DNA of 64,000 bases from Myotis daubentonii. Lineage: Eukaryota > Chordata > Mammalia > Chiroptera > Vespertilionidae. The notes under the pieces are model-generated. The model was given only the letters and a program-made list of their open reading frames with translations. It was not told where the DNA came from and searched no databases. Positions 34,107 through 43,102 of the stretch are shown one piece after another. Each line of letters opens with the position of its first letter. Position 1 is the first letter of the stretch. The stretch lies in contig NC_081849.1 in the NCBI RefSeq assembly GCF_963259705.1, forward strand, positions 63,598,410-63,662,409, in the 5' to 3' direction. A program made the translations under genes and the position numbers.

Positions 34107-34267
34107 AAAATTATTTTCATTGCTACTTCATAATTGTAATGCTGCTACTGTTATGGATCGTAATGTAAATATCTGATATGCAGGATGGTCTTAGGCGACC
34201 CCTGAGAAAGGGTCGTTCGACCGCCAAAGGGGTCGCAACCCACAGGTTGAGGAACGCTGCTCTAGAG

Positions 34268-34559
34268 TTTTACCTAAATCTGTTTAAACCCAATTTAAAC
34301 CAACTTTGGGGACAGGGTAAGTCTAACCTCACTTAGACTACAAATTATTAAAACATCCTGGCTGAGATCCAGTCTGATTCAGATCTAAGCTGAGTAGAGG
34401 CAATCATGTTGCCACCCTTTTAGGCCATAGCTACCCTGAAAAATGGCTCCAGGCCCAGTTATTTAGAGCAGAATGAGTAGACCTTAGCTATTTTCCAGAG
34501 AAAATATAAGCCTAAAGCCCCTGCTAACTCTCTTCTACCTTCCCCCACCTCCTTGATGT
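34268..34559. other. Intergenic DNA
   Basis: Unique-looking sequence right of the SPIN element; nothing recognised. Confidence 0.35.
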
Positions 34560-35045
34560 TCAAATTGCCTCAGATTTGGCCAGTGGGAACCCTTTTGAGC
34601 TGGTTCCAGTATTCTTTTGACATATCTCTATCATTTTTGTGAGCACTTCCTTCCTCTCTGGAACAAGAAAATCAGTCAACTTTATATTTTCTTCCCCTAC
34701 CCCAGCCCTGGAGTCAGCCGTTTCTCCAGGGAGCCCTGGTTCCCTTTCATTGGGATGACATTCAGAAATCAAAACTGGGGTGCCATTGTGCTCACAGCTA
34801 ACTGGAGCGTCATTCCTTTTAGAATTTAAAACATTTTTAAAAATTTTAATGATATCATGAATTGATATTGACACTTCTAATTCCAATCCAACCCCATTGG
34901 TTCTTCCTTGCTTTCCCCATTCCATTTCTGACTTTTTCCCTCTATGTTTAGAACCCTGACTCCAGGCAACACCAACCCATTTACTCATTTGATTAAATCT
35001 ATAAATGCATTTAGTTTCCATTTGAATATATTCTCCCTTGGGCAT
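34560..35045 (-). mobile_element. Probable ancient L1M remnant containing a 161-codon open frame
   Basis: The plus strand carries 'cagtattcttttgacatatc', 'ttcccctaccccagccctgg', 'gtcagccgtttctccaggga' and 'ccctggttccctttcattgg', phrases I recognise from old L1M-type repeats. The open frame on the minus strand (start at 35045) has no domain I can name. I think it is a chance opening in an old repeat rather than a gene. Confidence 0.45.
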
Positions 35046-35599
35046 TTTGTAGTTTCTGTCATGGTTGTGTCTTTTTTTTTTTTTTCTGTCCTTAGTAAAA
35101 TGAATTCTTATATTTCTTCCTGTTTCTTGTCCATTTTTATGCTTAGTTTTTTAATATATGTATTGATATGTTCATTTGAAAATACTCAATTCTATTTGTA
35201 GTATTGTCATAGGTATCTTCTGCTTCACAGTTGGATTTTGGGGGAGTTTTTATTCACTGAAATATCTTGTTCTTACAGTAGTATTATACATAGTTAATTG
35301 GATTTTTTTCTATTCCTAGGCATTTTGTGGGCAAGTTTTCTATATCAAAAACACTGTTGTCTGTTACTATAATGAAGGATAGCATCTTTAATAGCTAATA
35401 GTGGTGATGATGGTGGTGGGGTGGACTGGGAGTGGTTAAGATGTCTTATTTCTTTTAGTTTCTGCAGATTTCTTATTTTTACTTCTAACTTCTTTCTTGT
35501 CCTTCCTTGGTACATCTCCAAGGGACATTTCTTCTTCTCTACTTTTTTCTGATTTTTTCCATAAACAGTGATTCTTCAATGCTGACACCTTTGCCTACT

Positions 35600-35855
35600 C
35601 TAGGTACTTCATGTAGGTGGAATCATAGAATATTTCTTTTTTTGTGTCTGCTTATTTCTCTTAGCATAATGTTTTCACAGTTCACCCATGTTGTCGCATG
35701 CATCAGAATTTCAAGCATTTTTATGGCTGAATAACATTCCATTGTATGTATATAGCACATTTTGTTTATCCAGCCATCTGTTGATGGACACTTGGGTTGT
35801 TTCCATGGTGGTTGGGAACAATGCTGCTATGAATATTGGTGTGCAAGCTAACCCC
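35600..35855 (-). mobile_element. Old L1 fragment, reverse orientation
   Basis: 'catgtaggtggaatcataga', 'tctcttagcataatgttttc', 'gctgaataacattccattgt', 'ccatctgttgatggacactt' and 'aacaatgctgctatgaatat' are the antisense end of L1 ORF2 in L1M-type elements. The 35.05-35.6 kb sequence may belong to the same element but is less clear. Confidence 0.8.
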
Positions 35856-36540
35856 TTCCTGGAAGGTTCCAGTCCAGCTCTGTGGCCTTAAAGTCCAGAC
35901 ACTGAGCTGGGTGGAGGGACAGTGCCTGGCAAAAAGAAACGGACAACTGGCAGCAAGCAAACGGTTAAAGTTTTGGCTTGAAATTTTATAAGCTTAGTTT
36001 CCCTCCCTTTGTTTTTGCAGGGCAGACCTCTTCTTGGAATCAAGTTCAGCTCTTAGAGCCACCCCATGGGCGGCTGATGAACAAAGCAATAAAGCTGACC
36101 CAATCCTGCTCCTTTCCATATTAATGTGGCCATTTGCTGTTAAGGAATTGAAAGTCTTACCACTGAGTGACAGTTGTTCAATATTCTAATTACATAAACT
36201 TTTGTGTTATGGTTTTGCCATTTGACATATTGGGTTTCATAATGTGATTGAATTTGTATGTTGGAAACATGTTTATTAATGGAGACTGACAGGGTTCTAG
36301 TATGAATTCATGTTAAGCTGACTGAGTTTTGTGGGAAATCCACAGTGATAGTTGGGGGAAGCTAGAGTACTAACTGACCAGAGTCTTTTCTGTTTAAGTT
36401 TCACAAGAAACTTTCTTGGAGATGAAACTCACGTTTTCACTCATTTGCACACAGTGTGCAATGATTGGATGTGAGATGAGGGAAGACTGGCTCAAAATAG
36501 GAACTTGCTGAGGCCAAAAGTCAACAGAATTGCTCTGAAA
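35856..36540. other. Unassigned, possibly LTR-derived
   Basis: 'aacaaagcaataaagctgac' near 36080 has the look of an LTR poly-A region, but no LTR family or boundary could be established. No gene recognised. Confidence 0.25.
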
Positions 36541-37045
36541 AGAGATTATCTAAGTGTGGGGGACAGAGGAAGGGGGATAGAAAAGCACTTAAATGGTCGA
36601 TTTTTTTTTTTTTTCACAATGGTGATGGAAGAAGAGAGGGTAAATGGTGATGGAAGAAGAGAGGGTAAATGGTGATGGAAGAAGAGAGGGTAAATGGTGA
36701 TGGAAGAAGAGAGGGTAAATGGTGATGGAAGAAGAGAGGGTAAATGGTGATGGAAGAAGAGAGGGTAAATGGTGAGGGAAGAAGAGAGGGTAAATGGTGA
36801 GGGAAGAAGAGAGGGTAAATGGTGAGGGAAGAAGAGAGGGTAAATGGTGAGGGAAGAAGAGAGGGTAAATGGTGATGGAAGAAGAGAGGGTAAATGGTGT
36901 TGGGAGGAGACTTGGGGTGGTGAACACATAATACAACATACAGATGCTGTATTACAGAATTGTATACCTGAAACTTACATCATTTTATTAGCCAATGGCA
37001 CTCTAATAAATTCAATTAAAAAAGAAAAAACAAAACAAACCCACA
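36541..37045 (+). mobile_element. L1 3' end carrying an expanded minisatellite
   Basis: The right part ('cagatgctgtattacagaat', 'tgtatacctgaaacttacat', 'aataaattcaattaaaaaag') is a sense L1 3' terminus with poly-A. The left part, including the 25-bp repeats at 36621-36895, belongs to the same 3' UTR, since the repeat unit flows into 'ggtgttgggaggagacttgg', a normal L1 3' UTR phrase. Confidence 0.75.
36621..36895. repeat. 25-bp minisatellite, 11 copies
   Basis: Unit 'ggtgatggaagaagagaggg' plus 'taaat'. Eleven head-to-tail copies without length change. Copies 7-10 (36771-36870) share a T-to-G change (ggtgaggg), while copies 1-6 and 11 keep ggtgatgg, so the variant block spread by internal duplication. 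Because 25 is not a multiple of 3, the minus strand stays open over several copies and gives spurious Ser/Leu/Pro-rich proteins. Confidence 0.95.
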
Positions 37046-37801
37046 AATGGGTTATAATTCTTTTAATAAAATAGGAATCAATGAGTAATGAATAAAACAG
37101 AGAGAAAAGGAAGAGAAGGGAAAATCCAAACCCTTCCTTAAAGTAGAATGCAGGCTAATAAAGGGGCACAGTCCTCCCCTCACACCCTTTATCCAGGTGA
37201 GTGACTTTGCCCAGGTCACAATCTGTACAACTATCGTGACCCCGGGGAGCAGAAAGAAGCACCCTCAGTGATCAGAAGTGTCTAAAAGACAGACTCCTCA
37301 AGAGAAGTCATTAAAATCAGAGGAACAAAAATATTAACAATAATAATAATAATAAATATAGAAAGCAGGGGCAGAGAGGAAAGGAAGTGAAGTAACTAGA
37401 GGTACCAGAATTGAGGTGCTGATAAGTCCTAGTGACGGGAACATTGAGTCTCAGGCCTGCTGACAACAAAGAGAGCTGAAAACAAAGAAACAAGGCTGCT
37501 CTGTAAGTCAAAGTCCTTGAAGCCACAGAGCAAGAATAAGAATTATGTAGCATGAGCTCCACCACTCCCCCTCTTGAATCATCACAGACATCATCGATCA
37601 TGATGCTCTTTCCTATGGCAGCTGGATGCATCCTCAGAATCTTTCTCAACACAACAACCCACTGGCTTTTAATCCAAACCAAAGGATGTCTCCTCTATGT
37701 GTGTGAAAGTTGTATGAGGAAGAAAACAGGAGGGGGACCCTCTAGTGCTGGGTCTCATATTGGTGACAGACCTAAATCAGGGACTTCATACTAAGAGCAA
37801 A

Positions 37802-37845
<44 letters not shown>

Positions 37846-38405
37846 AATTTTAGAGAGCTTTCAACCCAAACAACTACTAAAATTTTAATAATTATGGCAA
37901 TCTGGCACTGTAAAAATTAATTCCTTCCCAGCTATAAAGAATTCTTTCTCTAAGCAGCCCAGAAAGTTTGCATTTAACTATGGAATGCCAGAACGAGCAT
38001 GCCTAACTTTTACTAAATCTACCTGTGGCACTGGAAATTTTTATAGTCCTCTAAACCAAACACCAATCAAAAGCTTGTGTTGAACTTTTATGCCCCCCAT
38101 TAAGAAATCAGCAGTGTGGACCCTGGGGGTTCCAAGGTACATAGATTCCACCCATTTTCCCATGTTCCCTGAAGCCATGGGAGGCTGGACCTGTTAGCTA
38201 CAAGCACTAGTATCCTTGGGTAATGGAATCGGAATATGCAAAGGAGTTTTCATGTTCTCCTAATAAGGCTGGACTGGAGCCACATTTCTCTCAGGCCCAG
38301 TTTTCTAGGCTAAGCCCCCAGTTAGATGCACCACTTCTCTGAGAACCTCCCACTGGAAGCTGAACTCGGTGACTTCATGTGAAAATCGTCATTGGGCCTC
38401 AGGTG
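37046..38405. other. Intergenic DNA with TG microsatellite
   Basis: Apart from (TG)n at 37803-37843 and a short AAT run near 37340-37355, nothing is recognised. Confidence 0.35.
37803..37843. repeat. (TG)n microsatellite
   Basis: About 20 TG units in a row. Confidence 0.95.
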
Positions 38406-38409
38406 CTAG

Positions 38410-38615
38410 AGCGGGAGTCAGCAAGCTTTCTGCAACAGGCTAGGCAGGAAACCGATTCAGCTTTGCAGGTCCTATGGTCTCTGTCACAACTACTCAGCTG
38501 TGTTCTTGCAGAGCAAAAGCCGCCATAAGCAAGGAATAAACAAATGGGTGTGGCTGGGTTCCAGTAATTTCTTTACAGCGGGCACTGGGCTGGATTGGAC
38601 CCAAAGCCACCCATT
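38410..38615 (+). mobile_element. hAT-Charlie-type MITE, third copy
   Basis: 'gggagtcagcaagctttctg', 'ggtcctatggtctctgtcac', 'aactactcagctgtgttctt', 'aaatgggtgtggctgggttc' and 'tttctttacagcgggcactg' follow the same block order as the copy at 3763. More diverged. Confidence 0.7.
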
Positions 38616-39795
38616 GCGGAGCCCTCGTGATAGTCAGCTGAGCACGGGGTCCAGATGAATTGCCAAACAGGCCGCCAACTTCCACCCCCACCCCTCGTAT
38701 GAGACCTTTCCTTAGGGGAGTTCCTAATACACCTCTGTTTGAATCTTCAAAAGGATGGTCATAGGTTATTGGACACATCACTGCCTCCTGATTTCTCGCT
38801 TATGAAATGTTACGGGGTCTACTGAGCGTGAGCTTACCAGGGTCCTCTCTGCACAACAGAACCTGTGGGCTCCACTGGGAAGCCTCCTAGCGCGCAATGT
38901 AAATGCCAGCCCTGGAGATAGATGCACTTCCGCACCCTGAGCTTGAGTTTGCTGGGAAAGTCCATCTTTGCCTTTCCATTCCTCACCCTGTCTTCCGATG
39001 GCTTCGGGCCTTTAGCATGGGCCATACTTAAATTGTCAAGAGATGTCAGCAAGCTGTGAGGGGCAGCCTCACACTGACAGTAATTACTAGAGGGCAGTGA
39101 TCAATGGGGGTCTTTTGTTAGCATTGCAGGATCGCCATTGACTCAGGAAGTAAGTGTCCGGGCGGTTTAAGCTACAGCTGAGATGGACAAGCAGTCTCAC
39201 CCTGGCTGCTCACAAGCCACAAACCTACACTTACTCCATTAATTATTCCTGCCCCAGAAGACAGGGGCTGTTACCGTCCACCATCTGCAGTCTACCGAGA
39301 AGGGGGGTGGGGGCGGGGGGGCCAGACTCACAGAGGCTCTATTTACAGCGCCAGGAAATGCATCTTGTTGCTTTCCGGGAAAGTGATCGCCTTATTCCAC
39401 TGAGATTCCTTCTGTAGACGGGTAAGGGCCACCCAACAGCCACTTGGAAATGGAGGACTTTGAAAGGTGGGTCATGTTTTTCAACTCCAGATATTATATT
39501 TACCTGGTGCAACGACCTGACAAATTATTTCAGTGTGGAAGAGATGCCTTTTCCAACCCATAGCACCCGTGTTGACTTGCTTTTTTTCCTGGCATTTTTG
39601 CTTTCTACACTTTCTTGCTTTAAAGTCACTTGACTTGTACAAAAGAATCTAAGGTTAGAAGTTGAAAGAAAGGTCCATTCTGATCATCATCAACCCTCAT
39701 CTCCATCAAGAATAAAGTATCTAGAATTATTCTTCCAAGGAACATAAAGTCAAAATTCCATTCCCACTTTATATCATCTTTTCTGGGTCTGCCCA
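38616..39795. other. Intergenic DNA, no gene recognised
   Basis: G-rich run near 39300-39325. No repeat family or exon recognised. Confidence 0.35.
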
Positions 39796-40085
39796 CAGGA
39801 TTCGCCTCGTTAGATACCGCCTCTTCCAAGAAGCCTTGTCCCATCTACAAGCTAGACACATTCCCTCTGGACTCTGATTTCCCGTGGGAATTCCTCTGCA
39901 TCTCTCCATACACCAGGTCCAGGCTTGCCTTCTGCTCTGATAGACACACGTCTCATCCTCCCCACTCTGTCTGCATCCTTGAGAGCAGGGTCCAGGTCCC
40001 ATCCAGTCTCCACAGCACCCAGAACAGTGTCTCGCATCAAGTAGGGGCTGGAAAATTGCATCAGGAATGAGCAAAGCATCTCCCG
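39796..40085 (+). repeat. L2 LINE 3' end fragment
   Basis: 'cttccaagaagccttgtccc', 'tgcatccttgagagcagggt', 'ccaggtcccatccagtctcc', 'cagcacccagaacagtgtct' and 'agtaggggctggaaaattgc' follow the L2 3' end order. Minus-strand open frames over it are shadows. Confidence 0.7.
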
Positions 40086-40227
40086 CGTCTATCCCTGGGA
40101 CTCAGGAGACCGAAATCAGCACACATATTTGGCACTGGAAGTCAGGGTGTTATTGCAGGGGACTTCCCTCCAATTAAGATTAGAAGAACACAGAAGACCG
40201 TTGCTTCTTTGATAATAAGAAAAATTC

Positions 40228-40440
40228 GGCCCTGCCTGGGTGGCCCAGTTGGTTGGAGCGTCGTCCTGTGCACCAAAAGGTTTTAGGTTCAATTCCAGGT
40301 CAGAGCACATACCTGGGTTGAGAGTTCCATCCCACATTGGGGCAAATATGGGAGGCAACTGGTCAATGTTTCTCCCTCTCCCTTCCTCTCTCTCTAAAAT
40401 CAATAAACACATCCTCAGGCAAGGATTAAAAAAAGAAAGA
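40228..40440 (+). mobile_element. Ves-type SINE (plus)
   Basis: Head 'ggccctgcctgggtggccca', 'ttggttggagcgtcgtcctg', 'aggttcaattccaggtcaga', tail 'aaaatcaataaacacatcct'. It has the 'ctgtgcaccaaaaggttt' subtype head and an extra 'ctcaggcaaggatt' 3' end. Target duplication 'aagaaaaattc' at 40217-40227 and 40441-40451. Confidence 0.93.
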
Positions 40441-40451
40441 AAGAAAAATTC

Positions 40452-41960
40452 AGACAACATCAATGTCAGACTTTTCTATGGGGCCAGTGAAGGGCTGTGG
40501 AAACAAGGAAGGCTTGATGAACTGAATTTCGGAGAGAAACGGTGTTACTACAAATAGGAAAACAGAAAGCCATTTGCAAAACAATCCTGAATTAGCTTCT
40601 TGCTGATTCACAACAGGGTCCCCGCACTCAGAACAACTCTGGGTTCTCACAGGGAAGCCCCAGTAAGTTGTCTGCACAGGGAACTCTCTGGTCTCCTCCT
40701 TGGCAGCTCCAACAGAGGCCCCTCTGCACACTGGGTCAGCTTCTCACCCCCTAGATTCGAACATTCTTCTCAGAGGAGCATTCTCGCCACATGCCATAGG
40801 ATGGAAAGCTGGCGCGCGGCCTGGAGATGAGAACAGATAGTGATGAATGAGCAAGGCAGGGGCCCCAGCGCGGCTTTCATTGAGGAAGCTGGCTTCTGCG
40901 CTCTGACACTTTCTCCCTGGATCGCCGGGCAGTGCTATTCCACAGGGGTCCCAAGAAATGGGAAGCACATCCAGGCCGGGGCATGTTTCTCATTTGGAAA
41001 TTGGCTTTGTGGAGAGGTAATTATGTCCGAAGGTAAATTTTAAATATAAGGAAGGACAGCCATCCCCATGCACGAAATTACACCATTTAACTTTATAACC
41101 GTATCTTTCCTCAAGCCGTTAAGTTAATGTTGAGATGAAGGGCTTGACTGTCCATTTTTACGACGTGGCATTGGGTATTCTGTTCCTTTCACAGCTACGG
41201 GTCTCCATGTGAACAGTCACGGAGATTGCCAGGCCGGAGCCTCCACGCTCAGCGTAGCTACAGGGTCTGCAGATTTATGACAGGAGGGAGCCGCTGCCTC
41301 CCCAGCCCCGTTTGTGGTGAATGGTGTCCTGGGGCCACTGGACGAAGGAGTCCCCTTTGTGATGTTTTACTTGGCTCCGGGGTTTGGCATAACCTGAACT
41401 GGAAGTAACTATTTCTGACTCCGTTTATATATGAAAAATGGGCCCTGATCTGGCTCAGTGTGCAAACCTGCAAAGCAGAAAAAGCAGCATTTACTTAGGT
41501 CACAAGGAAAACTAGCCTACAGTTGAATTTTTATTTTAATCATTACAAAGTGAAGTAAATGATAAAAATGTATTCTTATTGTTGCTGCTGCTGTTGTTAT
41601 AGCCAAGACACCAAAAGAAAGACATGGGAAAACAGGATTTGTTTATGTACAAAAGAGAGAACTAGACCCTCTGGACTTTATTCAGAAAAAAATAAAATGG
41701 AGAGAGTAAGGGGGGAAACTTTTTTTAACTAATAAAAGGTGAAAGAAAAACAGTAGTGACATAAAACCTTGGCCGAGTCTTCCTGCTTCGTGGGGACCAT
41801 AAGAATTCCCCCAGATTGGTCAGCCTCACAAATCACGTGTCTCCATTTTCCATTTCTGACAAAGTGAGTTTGACTCGGTAAAGGTTTATTCTCCAGTGGC
41901 GATATCAAAGACAGAGGTTCTCACCCTGTGAGGTCCAAAGCTTCCTCTGAAAAGCTGGTA
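40452..41960. other. Intergenic DNA, no gene recognised
   Basis: Unique-looking and locally CpG-containing (40.85-41.4 kb), but with no promoter motif cluster and no exon I can defend. Confidence 0.35.
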
Positions 41961-41969
41961 AAAACCTGT

Positions 41970-42222
41970 GGCTTTCATATTTTTAAAAAATACGTTTTTG
42001 TTGATTTCAGAAAGATGAAGGGAGAGAGAGATAGAAACATGGATGAGAGAGAAACATCGATCAGCTGCCTCCTGCATGCGTCCCCCCTTCCCCCCTCCCC
42101 CCCCAACTAGGGATAGAGTCTGTAGCCCAGGCATGTGCCCTGACCGGGATCGAACTGGTGACCTCCTGGTACATGGGCTGACACTCAACCAACGGAGCCA
42201 TATTGGCTCAGTGATGGCTCTT
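41970..42222 (-). mobile_element. Ves-type SINE (minus)
   Basis: Minus-strand copy: tail complement 'gtttttgttgatttcagaaa' at the left; 'gagagaaacatcgatcagct' centre; head complement 'accgggatcgaactggtgac' and 'aaccaacggagccatattgg' at the right. A C-rich expansion sits at 42080-42105. Confidence 0.92.
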
Positions 42223-42264
42223 GTATTCATTTAAAATTCACATAGGCACATCAGAACAACAACA

Positions 42265-42440
42265 ATCGTTATGACGACAGCATCTAATATTTAGGGAACA
42301 CTTTGGGGCTAGGGATTGTCGTAAAGTGCTTTCAGTGCATTTTCTCATTTCATCCTCACACTAACCCAACGAGGCAGGCACTATTTCCCCCATCTTACAA
42401 CGACTAAAACAGCTTAGAGTAGTTGAGTAACTCAGTCCCC
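42265..42440 (+). repeat. MIR SINE
   Basis: 'catctaatatttagggaaca', 'gtaaagtgctttcagtgcat', 'ctcatttcatcctcacacta', 'acccaacgaggcaggcacta' and 'ttgagtaactc' are the MIR core order in sense orientation. Confidence 0.75.
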
Positions 42441-42626
42441 ATGCAAAACTGTACTTATGATTTGAGGGCTTCCCAGACCTTGCTGGGACCCAGGGACCAC
42501 TGAGCGTGCAGACAGATTTGGAACCTCCCCCCACAAACAGAACGGGTGCAAACAGGCCTCTTCAGGGTATCACAGACGATGTCCTAAATTCAGAGCTCAT
42601 TCTAAAAACATCAAAAAACACGAACA

Positions 42627-42861
42627 TAGCCCAGGCTGGGTGGCTCAGATGGTTGGAGCATCACCCTGGACACCAAAGGGTTGTGGGTTTGATTCCTGGT
42701 CAGAGCACATACCTGGGTTGTGGGTTTGATCCCCGGTTGGGGGGGCATATGGGAGGCAACCAATCCATATTTCTCTCTCACATCGATGTTTCTTTCTCTG
42801 TCTCTCCCTTTCTCTCTCTCTAAAAAAAAATCAATAAAATCATATCCCCAGATGAGGATTT
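42627..42861 (+). mobile_element. Ves-type SINE, first of an adjacent pair
   Basis: Head 'gcccaggctgggtggctcag', 'atggttggagcatcaccctg', a doubled 'gggtttgat' B-box-like block, 'tctcacatcgatgtttct' and a 'tcaataaaatcatatcccca' tail with the 'gatgaggattt' extension. Target duplication approximately 'aaaaaacacgaaca' (42613-42626) and 'aaaaaacacaaaca' (42862-42875). Confidence 0.92.
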
Positions 42862-42875
42862 AAAAAACACAAACA

Positions 42876-43102
42876 GACCTAGCTGGTTTGGCTTGGTGAA
42901 TAGAGCGTCGGCCTGTGGACTGAAGGGTCCCGGGTTCGATTCTGGTCAAGGGCACATGCCCAGGTTGTGGGCTCAATCCCTGGGGTGGGGGTGGGGGGGC
43001 GCATACAGGAGGCAGCCAATCAATGATTCTCTCTCACCATTGATGTTTCTATCTCTCTCCCTCTCCCTTCCTCTCTGAAATCAATAAAAACATTTTTTAA
43101 AA
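42876..43102 (+). mobile_element. Ves-type SINE, second of an adjacent pair
   Basis: Follows directly after the target duplication of the first SINE. Head 'gacctagctggtttggcttg', 'gagcgtcggcctgtggactg', 'gggttcgattctggtcaagg', centre 'tctctcaccattgatgtttc', tail 'aaatcaataaaaacattttt'. No third copy of the duplication is visible on its right. A G-rich expansion is at 42980-43000. Confidence 0.92.

Larger units (their letters stand above)
31862..34259 (+). mobile_element. SPIN-like hAT transposon, split by two later insertions
   Basis: Left end 'cagtggttctcaacc' (31862) and right end 'ggttgaggaacgctg' (to 34259) are the termini of the SPIN hAT family, and the inside pieces ('ttgtgacccaaccataaaat', 'tactgttatggatcgtaatg', 'ctgatatgcaggatg', 'gggtcgttcgaccgccaaag') are in SPIN order. 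The flanking 8-mers 'ctgtagag' (31854-31861) and 'ctctagag' (34260-34267) match at 7 of 8 positions and carry the central TA typical of this hAT branch. Removing the HAL1 (31904-33844) and the Ves SINE (33890-34106) leaves roughly a 200-bp non-autonomous copy. SPIN is known for patchy, horizontal spread among tetrapods including bats. Confidence 0.9.

Noticed and set aside
34560..35045. 161-codon minus-strand open frame, the second longest with credible amino acid composition in the left part
   Set aside because: The underlying DNA carries phrases typical of old L1M repeats and the frame has no domain. I treat it as a chance opening in a decayed repeat.
36546..36939. Ser/Leu/Pro-rich minus-strand open frames of 127 and 116 codons
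   Set aside because: They are produced by the 25-bp minisatellite, whose period keeps several frames open.
37701..37760. 'ccctctagtgc' as a second Helitron 3' end
   Set aside because: There is no hairpin upstream and no HeliBat 5' end to the left, so the CTAGT is probably chance.
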